NCBI RefSeq assembly: GCF_017368475.1
Contig: NZ_JAFNJE010000011.1
Span: 80,127 to 144,126 of the forward strand
DNA: 64,000 nt
Origin: Alteromonas sp. 5E99-2
Lineage (GTDB): Bacteria > Pseudomonadota > Gammaproteobacteria > Enterobacterales > Alteromonadaceae
Reading direction: 5' to 3'
Below are positions 30,168 to 40,007 of the stretch, piece after piece (positions within the stretch are counted from its first letter, which is position 1; each line of letters begins with the position of its first letter). The notes below the pieces were generated by a model. It worked only from the letters and a program-made list of their open reading frames with translations, was not told where the DNA came from and made no database searches. A program made the translations under genes and the position numbers.

Positions 30168-32843
30168 ATGAGTGAAAAGATGCACCACGATGTGGATCCG
30201 CAAGAAACACAGGAATGGCTTGACTCGCTTGAATCAGTGCTTGAAACCGAAGGTGTTGAGCGCGCACACTTTTTATTAGAATCGCTGATCGAAAAAGCCC
30301 GCCGTAATGGTGCTCACCTTCCTTACGACGCAACAACTGCGTACATTAATACTATTCCTGTAGGCCAAGAGCCAACAATGCCTGGCGACCAAACGCTAGA
30401 AAGGAAAATCAGAAATGTGATCCGTTGGAACGCATTAATGATTGTATTACGCGCGTCTAAGAAAGATTTAGAGCTTGGTGGTCACATTGGTTCATTTGCT
30501 TCTTCAGCAATGTTATACGATGTGGGTTTCAACCACTTCTTTAAAGCGCCAACTGCTGAAAGCGGCGGCGATTTTATTTTTTCTCAAGGCCATATTTCTC
30601 CAGGTATTTATGCCCGTTCTTTCGTTGAAGGAAACTTAACTGAAGAGCAGTTGAATAATTTCCGTCAAGAGTGTGATGGCGAAGGTCTATCTTCTTATCC
30701 TCACCCTCACTTGATGAAAGATTACTGGCAGTTCCCTACGGTTTCTATGGGCTTAGGTCCATTGCAGGCAATATACACTGCGCGTTTCTTAAAGTATTTA
30801 ACAGACCGTGGTATTAAAGATTGTTCAGGTCAACGTGTTTACTGTTACCTAGGTGACGGTGAAACAGATGAGCCAGAATCATTAGGTGCTATTGGTTTAG
30901 CGTCTCGTGAAGGTTTAGATAACTTAACATTCGTTATTAACTGTAACCTACAACGTCTTGATGGCCCGGTACGTGGTAACGGCAAAATCATTCAAGAGCT
31001 TGAAGGTACATTCCGCGGCGCAGGCTGGGAAGTGGTTAAAGTTATTTGGGGCTCATACTGGGATGCATTAATTGCCCGTGATACGTCAGGTAAACTTTTA
31101 CAGCTAATGAGCGAAACAGTAGACGGTGAATACCAAAACTGTAAAGCGAAAGGCGGCAAGTACACTCGTGAAAACTTCTTTAACAAGTACCCTGAAACAG
31201 CGGCACTTGTTGCAAATATGTCTGACGAAGACATCTACCGCTTAAACCGCGGTGGTCACGATCCAGTTAAAGTATTCGCGGCATATCAAAAAGCCATGGA
31301 CACTAAAGGTCGTCCAACGGTTATCCTCGCGAAAACAGTAAAAGGTTTCGGTTTAGGTTCATCTGGCGAAGCGTTAAACATTGCGCACAACGTTAAGAAA
31401 ATGGACGTTGATTCAATTAAAGAATTCCGCGATCGTTTTGATATTCCTGTTGCCGATGCGGATATTGCTGACTTACCTTACTTCAAGTTTGCTGAAGACA
31501 GCGAAGAGTACAAGTACATGAAAGCTCGTCGCGAAGCCTTAGGTGGTAACTTACCTCAACGTCGTGAGCAAGCTGAAGAGCAATTAGAAGTTCCAGAGCT
31601 AAAAGCATTTGATGCAATTCTTAAAGGTTCTGGTGACCGTGAAGTGTCATCAACTATGACATTTGTTCGCGTACTAAACGCCGTACTTAAAGACAAGAAA
31701 ATTGGTAAGCGTGTAGTGCCTATCATTCCTGATGAAGCACGTACTTTTGGTATGGAAGGCTTATTCCGCCAAGTGGGTATTTACGCAAATGAAGGACAAA
31801 AATACGTTCCTCAAGATGCTGACCAAGTTGCTTACTATCGCGAAGACAAAAAAGGCCAAGTATTACAAGAAGGGATTAACGAATTAGGTGCAATGGCATC
31901 TTGGGTTGCTTCTGGTACGTCTTACTCTACGTGTAACGCAACAACAATTCCTTTCTACATTTACTACTCAATGTTTGGTTTCCAACGTGTTGGTGACTTA
32001 GCATGGGCAGCGGGCGATAGCCAAGCACGTGGTTTCTTATTAGGTGCTACTGCAGGTCGTACAACGCTAAATGGTGAAGGTTTACAACACCAAGATGGTC
32101 ATTCACATGTTCAAGCGAATTTAATTCCTAACTGTGTGACTTACGACCCAACTTACGGTTACGAAGTGGCTGTTATCGTTCAAGACGGTTTACGTCGCAT
32201 GTACGGTGAGAACGAAAACGTTTTCTACTACATGACTTTAATGAACGAAAACTACCAGCACCCAGCTATGCCTGAAGGTGATGATGTTGCTGCGGATATT
32301 ATCAAGGGTATTTATAAACTTGAGCGTGTTGAAGCGAAAAAAGCGACAGCTAACGTTCAGTTAATGGGCTCGGGTACGATTTTAAATGAAGTACGTAAAG
32401 CTGCTCAAATCTTGAGTGAAGATTACAACGTTTCTTCTGATGTTTACTCTGTAACCTCGTTCAACGAGCTAGCACGTGAAGGTCAAGAAGTCACACGTTG
32501 GAATATGCTTAACCCAGAAGCTGCACCAAAAGTAGCGCATATCGGTTCTGTGATCACCAAAGACGCAGGTCCAGCTATTGCGGCTACCGATTACATTAAA
32601 GGCTATTCAGATCAAGTTCGCGCATTCATCGATACAGATTATCGTTGTTTAGGTACTGACGGTTTTGGCCGCAGTGATAGCCGTGCTAACTTGCGTACAC
32701 ATTTCGAAGTGAATGCGGCTTACGTAGTCGTTGCGTCTTTGTATGAATTAGCTAACCGTGGTGAAGTTGAACGTAAAGTTGTTACTGAAGCGATTAAACG
32801 CTTTAACATCGATACGAACAAACTTAACCCACTTTACGCTTAA
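30168..32843 (+). CDS. aceE: pyruvate dehydrogenase E1 component AceE
   Basis: The thiamine-diphosphate enzyme that decarboxylates pyruvate and transfers the acetyl group to lipoyl-E2. The 891 residues match homodimeric E1. The ThDP motif starts GDGETDEPESLG and continues to a conserved NCNLQRLDGPVRGN. Codon use looks strongly biased, consistent with high expression. It is cotranscribed with pdhR and aceF. Confidence 0.97.
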   Translation: MSEKMHHDVDPQETQEWLDSLESVLETEGVERAHFLLESLIEKARRNGAHLPYDATTAYINTIPVGQEPTMPGDQTLERKIRNVIRWNALMIVLRASKKDLELGGHIGSFASSAMLYDVGFNHFFKAPTAESGGDFIFSQGHISPGIYARSFVEGNLTEEQLNNFRQECDGEGLSSYPHPHLMKDYWQFPTVSMGLGPLQAIYTARFLKYLTDRGIKDCSGQRVYCYLGDGETDEPESLGAIGLASREGLDNLTFVINCNLQRLDGPVRGNGKIIQELEGTFRGAGWEVVKVIWGSYWDALIARDTSGKLLQLMSETVDGEYQNCKAKGGKYTRENFFNKYPETAALVANMSDEDIYRLNRGGHDPVKVFAAYQKAMDTKGRPTVILAKTVKGFGLGSSGEALNIAHNVKKMDVDSIKEFRDRFDIPVADADIADLPYFKFAEDSEEYKYMKARREALGGNLPQRREQAEEQLEVPELKAFDAILKGSGDREVSSTMTFVRVLNAVLKDKKIGKRVVPIIPDEARTFGMEGLFRQVGIYANEGQKYVPQDADQVAYYREDKKGQVLQEGINELGAMASWVASGTSYSTCNATTIPFYIYYSMFGFQRVGDLAWAAGDSQARGFLLGATAGRTTLNGEGLQHQDGHSHVQANLIPNCVTYDPTYGYEVAVIVQDGLRRMYGENENVFYYMTLMNENYQHPAMPEGDDVAADIIKGIYKLERVEAKKATANVQLMGSGTILNEVRKAAQILSEDYNVSSDVYSVTSFNELAREGQEVTRWNMLNPEAAPKVAHIGSVITKDAGPAIAATDYIKGYSDQVRAFIDTDYRCLGTDGFGRSDSRANLRTHFEVNAAYVVVASLYELANRGEVERKVVTEAIKRFNIDTNKLNPLYA

Positions 32844-32871
32844 GTTGCGGCTAGATAAGGAATCTTAATAG

Positions 32872-34827
32872 ATGTCTGATATTCAAAAAGTTCTAGTGCC
32901 AGATGTTGGCGGCGAAGAAGTTGAAGTTATTGAACTGTGTGTTGCAGTTGGTGAAGAAGTTGAAGCCGAAGCGTCTTTGGTTACTGTTGAAAGCGACAAA
33001 GCCAGTATGGACATTCCTGCACCTTTCGCAGGTACAGTGTCTGAACTGAAGGTTGTTGTTGGTGACAAAATTAAAGAAGGCGATTTACTTGCAATGTTGG
33101 CTGCTGCGGGTGCTTCATCACCGGCAGAAGCGCCTGTTGCAGACGCGCCTCAAACTGAAGCGCCAGCCGTTGCTGCTCCGGCTCCAGCTGCAAGTGCATC
33201 TACTGTTGAAGTAACTGTACCTGATATTGGCGATTCAGCTGAAGTTGACGTCATTGAACTTCTGGTTGCGGTAGGTGATACCGTAGAAGCAGAAGACGGT
33301 TTGATTACCCTAGAAACTGACAAAGCCACTATGGATGTACCTGCTCCACAAGGCGGTAAAGTAGTGAGCCTAGCAGTTAAAGAAGGCGACAAAGTGAGCG
33401 AGGGAAGTCTAGTACTTACTCTTGAAGTCGCCGGTAGTGCTGAGTCAGCACCAGTTGCTGCTGAAGCGTCTGCACCCGCAGCGGCTCCAGCGCCAGCTCC
33501 GGCCGAAGCGCCTGTAGCAGCCGCACCGGCCCCAGCTCCTGCTGTTGAAGAAGAAATAGATGTTACCGTGCCAGATATTGGCGGTGATGAGAACGTAGAC
33601 GTTATCGAAATTCTTGTTGCTGAAGGCGATACTATCGGTGCTGAAGACGGCCTAATTACACTTGAAACTGATAAGGCAACCATGGATGTACCTTCACCGA
33701 AAAAAGGTGTTGTGACAAAAATGCTTATCAAGCAAGGTGACAAGGTATCTCAAGGCGATGTGGTGTGTAAATTGAAGGTAATGGGTAGTGCACCTACGGC
33801 GGCTCCCGCTGCAGCAGCCGCTCCTGTTGCCGCTGCACCAAGTGCTCCAGCAGCACCAGCTGCAGCGAAACCTGCGCCAGTGACTTCTGCACCAACAAAA
33901 CAGTCGGGTAAAGCTCATGCGTCTCCGTCTGTTCGCCGTATTGCTCGTGAGTTTGGCGTAGATTTAGGCCTTGTTTCTGCTACTGGCCCTAAAGGCCGCG
34001 TACTTAAAGAAGACATTCAAAACTTTGTTAAGCAAGAATTAGCGAAGCCAAAATCAAGTGCACCAGCGGGTGGCGGTTCTGGTTTACAAGTGCTTGCTCA
34101 GCCTAAGGTTGATTTCAGTAAATTTGGTGAAGTGGAAGAGATTCCATTAACACGCATTCAAAAACTAAGTGGGCCAAACCTACATAGAAACTGGGTAACA
34201 ATTCCACACGTTACGCAATTTGAAGAAGCGGATATTACTGATTTAGAGTCGTTCAGAAAAGATCAAAATGCCATTGCCGCTAAGCGCAAAACTGGGCTTA
34301 AAATTACCCCACTTGTGTTTATGATGAAAGCAGTGGCTGATGCACTGAAAACATACCCTGTGTTTAATAGTTCTTTATCTGAGTCAGGTGAAAGCCTTAT
34401 TCAAAAGAAATACATTCACATTGGTATTGCTGTTGAAACACCAGGTGGCCTAGTGGTTCCTGTTGTGCGTGATGTTGACAAAAAAGGCATTAAAGAACTT
34501 TCTCAAGAATTAACTGACATCAGCGTTAAAGCCCGTGATGGCAAGTTAAAAGCTGGCGATATGCAAGGCAGCTGCTTTACTATATCAAGCCTAGGCGGTA
34601 TTGGTGGAACTGCGTTTACGCCAATCGTTAATGCGCCAGATGTTGCTATTTTAGGTGTATCTAAGAGTGAAATGAAGCCGAAATGGAATGGTAAAGAATT
34701 TGAGCCTAGACTAATGTTACCGCTTTCACTTTCTTACGATCACAGAGTTATCGATGGAGCGTTAGCAGCGCGTTTTGCTGTTCACTTGTCGACAGTACTT
34801 GGCGATTTAAGACACATAATCATGTAA
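32872..34827 (+). CDS. aceF: dihydrolipoyl acetyltransferase E2 (AceF), three lipoyl domains
   Basis: The core of pyruvate dehydrogenase. The 651 residues contain three lipoyl domains; the lipoylated lysines are in [16 protein letters not shown] and a second ETDKATMD. Ala/Pro-rich hinges join them. The peripheral-subunit binding domain is near residue 345 ([16 protein letters not shown]) and the catalytic domain ends with YDHRVIDG. The three-lipoyl layout is as in E. coli. Strong repeat content is the expected result of the duplicated lipoyl domains. Confidence 0.97.
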   Translation: MSDIQKVLVPDVGGEEVEVIELCVAVGEEVEAEASLVTVESDKASMDIPAPFAGTVSELKVVVGDKIKEGDLLAMLAAAGASSPAEAPVADAPQTEAPAVAAPAPAASASTVEVTVPDIGDSAEVDVIELLVAVGDTVEAEDGLITLETDKATMDVPAPQGGKVVSLAVKEGDKVSEGSLVLTLEVAGSAESAPVAAEASAPAAAPAPAPAEAPVAAAPAPAPAVEEEIDVTVPDIGGDENVDVIEILVAEGDTIGAEDGLITLETDKATMDVPSPKKGVVTKMLIKQGDKVSQGDVVCKLKVMGSAPTAAPAAAAAPVAAAPSAPAAPAAAKPAPVTSAPTKQSGKAHASPSVRRIAREFGVDLGLVSATGPKGRVLKEDIQNFVKQELAKPKSSAPAGGGSGLQVLAQPKVDFSKFGEVEEIPLTRIQKLSGPNLHRNWVTIPHVTQFEEADITDLESFRKDQNAIAAKRKTGLKITPLVFMMKAVADALKTYPVFNSSLSESGESLIQKKYIHIGIAVETPGGLVVPVVRDVDKKGIKELSQELTDISVKARDGKLKAGDMQGSCFTISSLGGIGGTAFTPIVNAPDVAILGVSKSEMKPKWNGKEFEPRLMLPLSLSYDHRVIDGALAARFAVHLSTVLGDLRHIIM

Positions 34828-34829
34828 TA

Positions 34830-34869
34830 CACAGGGTTGCCTGTGCCGTGGCAAAGGTTTCTTTGCCAC
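34830..34869 (+). promoter_or_regulatory. two tandem hairpins between aceF and lpdA
   Basis: CACAGG-GTTG-CCTGTG (34830-34845) is directly followed by GTGGCAAAG-GTTT-CTTTGCCAC (34848-34869), a perfect 9-base stem. A weak T-run (ACTTTTT) comes about 7 bases later. They could attenuate or process the transcript so that lpdA, shared with other complexes, is expressed separately from aceEF. Confidence 0.6.
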
Positions 34870-34906
34870 CTAAGTTACTTTTTACAGAACAAATTTTGAG
34901 GTCACG

Positions 34907-36325
34907 ATGAGCGAAATAAAGACACAATTAGTAGTGCTAGGCGGCGGTCCTGGTGGTTATAGCGCAGCGTTTCGCGCGGCGGATTTGGGTATTGACACAG
35001 TGGTTGTTGATTCTCGTGGCAAATTAGGTGGTGTATGTTTGAATGTGGGTTGTATCCCATCTAAAGCACTACTTCACGTTGCTAAAGTCATTAAAGAAGC
35101 GAAGCACATGGACCACCATGGTGTGAGCTTTGGCGAACCTAAAATTGATTTAGACAAAATTCGCGCCTACAAAGACGATTCAATTAACCAGCTTACCAAT
35201 GGTCTTGGTGGCATGGCGAAAATGCGTAAAGTTAAGCACGTTGTGGGTTACGGTAAATTTACTGGTCCTAACACGGTTGAAGTTGAAGGCCCTGAAGGCA
35301 AAACTACGATTACTTTCGACAATGCAATTATTGCAGCGGGCTCAGAGCCAGTTAGCTTGCCGTTCATCCCAGAAGATGATCGCGTAATTGATTCAACAGG
35401 CGCACTTGAACTTAAAGATGTACCTGAAAAAATGTTGGTACTTGGTGGCGGTATTATCGGTCTAGAAATGGGTACGGTATACGACGCACTAGGTTCAAAA
35501 ATCGACGTTGTTGAATTCTTAGATCAGCTAGTTCCTGCAGCGGATAAAGACATTGTTAAAGTTTACAGCAAAACAGTAAAAGACCGTTTCAACATTATGC
35601 TTGAAACTAAAGTCACTGCAGTTGAAGCTAAAGATGACGGTTTGTATGTGTCATTTGAAGGTAAACAAGCGCCTGCGGAAGCGGTACGTTATGACAAAGT
35701 ATTGGTTGCTGTTGGTCGTACACCAAACGGTAAATTGATTGGTGCTGAAACTGCAGGTGTTGCGGTAAGCGATCGCGGTTTCATTGACGTTGATAAGCAA
35801 ATGCGTACAAACGTTCCTCATATCTATGCAATTGGTGATTTGGTTGGCCAACCTATGCTTGCGCATAAAGCGGTTCACGAAGCACACGTTGCGGCTGAAG
35901 TTATTGCCGGACAAAAGCATTTCTTTGATCCTCGTTGTATTCCAAGTGTTGCTTACACAGAGCCTGAAATGGCATGGGTAGGTTTAACTGAGAAAGAAGC
36001 GAAAGAACAGGGCATTAACTACGAAGCGGCTGTTTTCCCTTGGTCTGCTTCTGGTAGAGCAATCGCATCTGCTGCAACTGATGGTATGACTAAGATGATC
36101 TTTGAAAAAGATACCGGTCGCGTTATTGGTGGTGCACTAGTGGGTACTAATGCCGGTGAAATGCTAGGTGAGATTGGTTTAGCTGTTGAAATGGGCGCTG
36201 ATGCAGAAGATGTTGCATTGACTATTCACGCTCACCCAACATTGAATGAATCAATTGGTCTGGCCTCGGAAATCTTTGAAGGTAGTATTACCGATTTACC
36301 GAATAAGAAAGCCAAGAAAAAATAA
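34907..36325 (+). CDS. lpdA: dihydrolipoamide dehydrogenase LpdA (E3)
   Basis: The FAD/NAD flavoenzyme that reoxidises dihydrolipoamide for pyruvate and 2-oxoglutarate dehydrogenases and the glycine cleavage system. The 472 residues contain the FAD motif GGGPGGYSAA, the redox disulfide GGVCLNVGCIPSK (C44, C49), the NAD motif GGGIIGLEMG and the active-site HAHPTLNE near the end. It would also serve GcvH encoded 22 kb away. An intrinsic terminator follows. Confidence 0.97.
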   Translation: MSEIKTQLVVLGGGPGGYSAAFRAADLGIDTVVVDSRGKLGGVCLNVGCIPSKALLHVAKVIKEAKHMDHHGVSFGEPKIDLDKIRAYKDDSINQLTNGLGGMAKMRKVKHVVGYGKFTGPNTVEVEGPEGKTTITFDNAIIAAGSEPVSLPFIPEDDRVIDSTGALELKDVPEKMLVLGGGIIGLEMGTVYDALGSKIDVVEFLDQLVPAADKDIVKVYSKTVKDRFNIMLETKVTAVEAKDDGLYVSFEGKQAPAEAVRYDKVLVAVGRTPNGKLIGAETAGVAVSDRGFIDVDKQMRTNVPHIYAIGDLVGQPMLAHKAVHEAHVAAEVIAGQKHFFDPRCIPSVAYTEPEMAWVGLTEKEAKEQGINYEAAVFPWSASGRAIASAATDGMTKMIFEKDTGRVIGGALVGTNAGEMLGEIGLAVEMGADAEDVALTIHAHPTLNESIGLASEIFEGSITDLPNKKAKKK

Positions 36326-36330
36326 AGTCT

Positions 36331-36357
36331 AAAAAGGCAACTTCGGTTGCCTTTTTT
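36331..36357 (+). terminator. intrinsic terminator after lpdA
   Basis: AAAAAGGCAAC, a TTCG tetraloop and GTTGCCTTTTTT form a strong bidirectional-looking terminator just after the lpdA stop. Confidence 0.95.
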
Positions 36358-36391
36358 CATTGTAAAAACATTGTTAATACCGTAGGCTATA

Positions 36392-36661
36392 ATGTCGAAT
36401 GTACCTTCTCAAATAGAGTTGTTTTCGGTTTCCAGTCCGTGTGTTGATATATGCGAAAGTGGACCAAAAGGCCTTTGTCTTGGCTGTTTTCGGACACGGG
36501 ACGAAAGGCTGTATTGGCATCAAGCTGATGATGCAACTAAACGAGTTATTGTTAAAGCGTGCTTTCGACGTAAACGTTCCGCTCTTGCGAGGCAAATAAA
36601 AAAAGACAAACTGTCAAACGTGAACGATACTGACAGTCAAAAGCAACAAGATTTATTTTGA
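36392..36661 (+). CDS. DUF1289 small cysteine-motif protein
   Basis: An 89-residue protein with the DUF1289 pattern: SPCVDICESGPKGLCLGCFR (about 16-35), where four cysteines could bind a metal, followed by a tail rich in Lys and Arg. Function is not established for the family. It lies between the lpdA terminator and an HDOD gene, 14 bases upstream of the latter. Confidence 0.82.
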   Translation: MSNVPSQIELFSVSSPCVDICESGPKGLCLGCFRTRDERLYWHQADDATKRVIVKACFRRKRSALARQIKKDKLSNVNDTDSQKQQDLF

Positions 36662-36675
36662 AATAAGGCCATTAG

Positions 36676-37494
36676 ATGAAAATTAGCGATGTGGTATCTG
36701 CCGCAACTAATACATTTTCATTACCTCAAGTGTGTACCAAACTTCGAGAAGTTTTGGATGATCCCCGTTCTGAGTTTTCTGATTTAGCAAAAGTAATAGC
36801 AACCGATCCTATTTTAAGTGCTAAATTGTTACGTCTAGCCAATAGCGCGTTTTTCCGATTTTCTCAGCAGGTTGAAACAGTACAAAAAGCGGTTTCTATT
36901 ATGGGCGGTGAAGCCGTGTATGATTTAGCTATAGCTGAAGCAATGAGTTGCGCAAAAAAGCAATTTGAATCAAACCTGTTAGATACTGATCAATTATGGT
37001 TAGATAGTTTGTTTAGAGGTGTTTTAGCAAAAGAGATTGCTAAGTCTAAGCGAGTAAGAGGCGCTGAGCGTTTTTTTGTTCTGGGTATAATGAGCCGATT
37101 AAGTGAAATGGTGATCGCTGCGCATTTTGAGAGTAGCTATGAACGCTATATTAACCAGAAAAAGCTATCTTTACCTTGGCATGCGCAACGGGCTGAATTG
37201 GGCTTTACATTCGCCAATGCAAATGGCGCAATTTGTGAAGTATGGGGGTTACCTCCAAAAATATGTCGGCCAATTGGTACAGTTTTTTCTGTGCAGAATA
37301 AAAAGCTAGACAACGATGCTAAAACATTACAATTAGCAATAAAAATGACATTTCATTACTATAAAGATCCTCGATTTGTGGATGTTTCTTCCTTGGAGCC
37401 CGAAATTTCACTTTGGCAAAAAGGCGAAGATGAAATGAAAGATGTCATTGAATCGAGTTACAACGAAGCTAAAATGCTACAGAGTTTTTTTTAA
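36676..37494 (+). CDS. HDOD domain signalling protein
   Basis: A 272-residue protein with an HDOD domain over most of its length (about 12-210); the segment LPQVCTKLREVLDD leading to DPILSAKLLRLANSAFF is typical. HDOD proteins are non-catalytic relatives of HD hydrolases found in signalling and stress pathways. No second domain is visible. Its specific role is unknown. Confidence 0.85.
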   Translation: MKISDVVSAATNTFSLPQVCTKLREVLDDPRSEFSDLAKVIATDPILSAKLLRLANSAFFRFSQQVETVQKAVSIMGGEAVYDLAIAEAMSCAKKQFESNLLDTDQLWLDSLFRGVLAKEIAKSKRVRGAERFFVLGIMSRLSEMVIAAHFESSYERYINQKKLSLPWHAQRAELGFTFANANGAICEVWGLPPKICRPIGTVFSVQNKKLDNDAKTLQLAIKMTFHYYKDPRFVDVSSLEPEISLWQKGEDEMKDVIESSYNEAKMLQSFF

Positions 37495-37516
37495 TACCAT
37501 TATTGCGTTTATTACC

Positions 37517-38320
37517 ATGAATCAATTTTTATCGTTAATTTTGACTTTTTTGCTCCTTTTGGGGTGGGCAACCAATGTCGATGCCAAGCGCAAAAATATT
37601 GGCTCCCTTTATGCAGCAGATTTTCCTACACATAGAAATGCTGATAGTGAACCTGACTTTTCTCTTGAAGGCGAAATTGGGATAATTTCTGCATCGGGAA
37701 ATAGTGATACGACGTCGCTAAGCGGTAATCTAGTTGCTGATCATGAAATGCTTAATTGGAGCAACCGATATACTATTGAATCTAATTACACTCGCACTCG
37801 TTCTGACTCTCAAGAACGTTCAGTTACAAGTGCACAACGGTTTAACCTTAGTTTAGAAGCTGATTATAAACTCCTTGACCCCGATAAACGGGTTTTCTTA
37901 TTCGCCGATTACGAAGACAATCGTTTTGACGGCTTTGATAAGCAAGGTTCTGTCGCGGCTGGGTGGGCAAGAATAAAGTTACAATCCGAAAGTACCAGCT
38001 TTAGATACAGTATTGGACCGGGTTATAACTATGCCAAACCCATTGATGAAGAAGATGAAGACACATCAGGCGTAATAATTAGAGGTACGGCTGAATTTAT
38101 ATACCAGTGGTCCTCAGGAGCACGGCTACGTCAATTGCTAACTACCGCAGCAGGTAAGGTATTGACTCAATCTCGTTCAGAGACATCATTGTCGACTAAA
38201 GTCATTGACGACTTATCTATGCAGCTGTCTTTTATCGTTGCACATAACTCCTCTCCGGGAACCGATATCGCAGCGGTTGATACGAGAACCTCGGTTTCTC
38301 TAGTTTATCAGTTCTTTTAG
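37517..38320 (+). CDS. DUF481 outer-membrane protein, copy 1
   Basis: A 267-residue protein with a signal peptide (about 1-23, ending NVDA) and a DUF481 beta-rich domain: LEGEIGIISASGNSDTTSLS, the repeated YSIGPGYNY motif and a C-terminal aromatic residue (VYQFF), as in outer-membrane barrels. The start is the ATG at 37517, after the HDOD stop. It is a paralogue of the next gene. YdiY-type proteins belong here; function is unclear. Confidence 0.86.
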   Translation: MNQFLSLILTFLLLLGWATNVDAKRKNIGSLYAADFPTHRNADSEPDFSLEGEIGIISASGNSDTTSLSGNLVADHEMLNWSNRYTIESNYTRTRSDSQERSVTSAQRFNLSLEADYKLLDPDKRVFLFADYEDNRFDGFDKQGSVAAGWARIKLQSESTSFRYSIGPGYNYAKPIDEEDEDTSGVIIRGTAEFIYQWSSGARLRQLLTTAAGKVLTQSRSETSLSTKVIDDLSMQLSFIVAHNSSPGTDIAAVDTRTSVSLVYQFF

Positions 38321-38355
38321 TTGACTAAACAAAAGGCCGCGATAACATACCGCGC

Positions 38356-38361
38356 TATAAT
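38356..38361 (+). promoter_or_regulatory. candidate -10 element for the second DUF481 gene
   Basis: TATAAT 37 bases before the gene start, in the gap between the two DUF481 genes. No good -35 hexamer is found at the standard spacing, so this is a weak call. Confidence 0.35.
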
Positions 38362-38398
38362 GAATGCACACTTTTAATACTTTGTTAGGACACACATA

Positions 38399-39163
38399 AT
38401 GTTTAAAAAATTACTACTTAGCACTGCTGTTGTATTGGCAATGCCAGCATTGGCACAAGAAGCACCAGAAGACAAAGGTTTTACACTCGATGGTGAGTTT
38501 GGACTTAACTTAACTACGGGTAACACCGAAACTACTTCACTTAATGGCGGTTTAACTGCTAAGCATAAGCTTAAAAAGTGGGAAAATGATTACATCTTTG
38601 AAGCCTTATATCGCGAAGATACCACTGAAGATGATAACGGTGTTGAAGAAACAGATGTTTCCGCTCAGCGTTTTTATGCATCAGGCCAAGCTAATTATAA
38701 GTTAGCTAATCCAAATAATCGTATCTTTGGTTTTTTAAGCTATGAAGATAACCGTCTAGGCGCATTTGATTATCAAGGTACTGCTGCTCTGGGTTGGAGC
38801 CAAAAAGTATGGGAAAATGAGAAAAGTTCATTGGAATACAGCATTGGTCCTGGTTATACATTTCAGCGCGAGCAAGAAACTGATGAGCTAACCCCTGTTG
38901 AAACTAATAAGTTCTTTGTTGTTCGTGGTTCTGCTGCGTACAATTGGTTTATTTCTGATACAGCTAAGTTCACTCAAACCTTATCTACAGAAGCGGGATC
39001 TGAAAACACAAGTACTCGCTCTGAAACGGCGTTATCTGCGCAAATTAGTGGCGGATTATCATTAAAAGTCGCGTTTCGTGTTGATCATAACTCAGATGTT
39101 GCTGGTGATTTAGAAAATACCGATACAGAAACAGCTATTACACTGGTGTACTCTTTCTTCTAA
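38399..39163 (+). CDS. DUF481 outer-membrane protein, copy 2
   Basis: A 254-residue secreted protein; the signal peptide ends PALA before QEAPED. The body shares with copy 1 the blocks LTTGNTETTSLNGGL, SAQRF, YEDNRLGAFDYQG, EYSIGPGYTF and a terminal VYSFF. It is probably an outer-membrane barrel of the same DUF481 family, arising by tandem duplication. It is the last core gene before the island at 39207. Confidence 0.87.
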   Translation: MFKKLLLSTAVVLAMPALAQEAPEDKGFTLDGEFGLNLTTGNTETTSLNGGLTAKHKLKKWENDYIFEALYREDTTEDDNGVEETDVSAQRFYASGQANYKLANPNNRIFGFLSYEDNRLGAFDYQGTAALGWSQKVWENEKSSLEYSIGPGYTFQREQETDELTPVETNKFFVVRGSAAYNWFISDTAKFTQTLSTEAGSENTSTRSETALSAQISGGLSLKVAFRVDHNSDVAGDLENTDTETAITLVYSFF

Positions 39164-39206
39164 ACCGAGTGTGAGTTAGTTGGATAAATACAAAAAACGC
39201 CCTTAG

Positions 39207-39230
39207 TGAAGTGTTCCTATAAAGTTGGAC
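39207..39230 (+). repeat. IS3-family-like right terminal inverted repeat
   Basis: TGAAGTGTTCC (39207-39217), then TATAAAGTTGGAC (39218-39230), fits the IS150-group end pattern, which starts TG and ends GTTGGAC. It lies 6 bases past the stop of a transposase tail on the minus strand, where a right end should be. It pairs with the left-end-like sequence at 43007-43029. Confidence 0.65.
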
Positions 39231-39236
39231 TGATTT

Positions 39237-39338
39237 CTAAGTGGCTACCAAGGCCTGCTTTCGATATTGTACCGGACTCAGGCCTTTTAGTTTCAGCTCA
39301 ATACGTTCGTCATTATAGTAATGTATAGTGGTACTCTT
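39237..39338 (-). pseudogene. IS3-family transposase, C-terminal remnant
   Basis: On the minus strand the frame reads IHYYNDERIELKLKGLSPVQ followed by YRKQALVAT and a stop at 39237-39239. This is the well-known C-terminus of IS3-family (IS150-type) OrfB integrases. Similarity is lost upstream of about 39335, so roughly 30 residues remain and no catalytic DDE residues are present. Confidence 0.85.
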
Positions 39339-39410
39339 TGTCTGAACGAGCGATAGGTTTTTATTTTTCTTTCGCTTCGCCATTGCTGCAGTTAGTCGAC
39401 CATTAGTCCG

Positions 39411-39653
39411 CTAAACCCAAATATGATGAGTCAGTGTCAAAAAGAAAAAAATAGCCGGCGGATATAGAATTAATTTCCACCCTTCATATTTGGATTTGTC
39501 GTTTTGAAAATCTTTAAAACGTTTAAAGCCATGTAAGAGATTTATTGGTAATAAGGACACTGTTAATATTATCCAAAACTCAAAGTGACCAGTTCCAAAG
39601 GAAATAGCAGCTCCAGCTAATAGAGCGACAATACTCACTGTTATCAATTTCAT
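39411..39653 (-). CDS. small membrane protein, candidate immunity protein
   Basis: An 80-residue protein of unknown family with at least two hydrophobic stretches (about 4-20 and 25-42) and a third near 62-78; a basic loop (FKRFKDFQNDKSKYEGWK) lies between. It follows the microcin-like gene by 78 bases on the same strand. The size, hydrophobicity and position match immunity proteins of class II bacteriocins. The function is inferred only from context. Confidence 0.6.
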   Translation of the reverse strand: MKLITVSIVALLAGAAISFGTGHFEFWIILTVSLLPINLLHGFKRFKDFQNDKSKYEGWKLILYPPAIFFFLTLTHHIWV

Positions 39654-39731
39654 TTATCATCCTAAAAGCCCACTTTTATAAGTGAGCAAAATTAGAGTTA
39701 CTGAGTTTTTTTCAACATTTTAAAAACGACT

Positions 39732-40007
39732 CTAGTCGTCACTTTGAAAAAAGCCAGCCGTAATTCCACCGCCAAATGAAATCCGTGGAAGTAAATATCG
39801 AGCGACTGAGGAACCTACGGGGCCACCCACAGCTCCTGATAAAGCGCCAGTTCCCACAGCGGCTCCGAAACCCCCTAGGCTGAAACTACCAGAAGTGGCA
39901 GCACTACCCAAATATCCAACACCACCAACTAAGGCACCAAAACCAGCTCCTGCTGGCCCAAACCCACCATTGACTTCACGCAATTGGCTAAAACTTATTT
40001 CTTCCAT
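39732..40007 (-). CDS. double-glycine-leader microcin-like peptide precursor
   Basis: A 91-residue peptide. The first 15 residues, MEEISFSQLREVNGG, fit the double-glycine leader cut by C39-peptidase ABC exporters. The 76-residue core is very rich in Gly, Ala and Ser with several GxxxG-like patterns, has no cysteine and ends FFQSDD. This resembles class II microcins that act on membranes. No exporter is in the window. I recognise the class, not a named bacteriocin. Confidence 0.72.
   Translation of the reverse strand: MEEISFSQLREVNGGFGPAGAGFGALVGGVGYLGSAATSGSFSLGGFGAAVGTGALSGAVGGPVGSSVARYLLPRISFGGGITAGFFQSDD

Noticed and set aside
33150..33918. Long minus-strand frames across the aceF linker repeats
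   Set aside because: They are by-products of the Ala/Pro-rich repeats in aceF and show low-complexity Ser/Ala/Gly composition.
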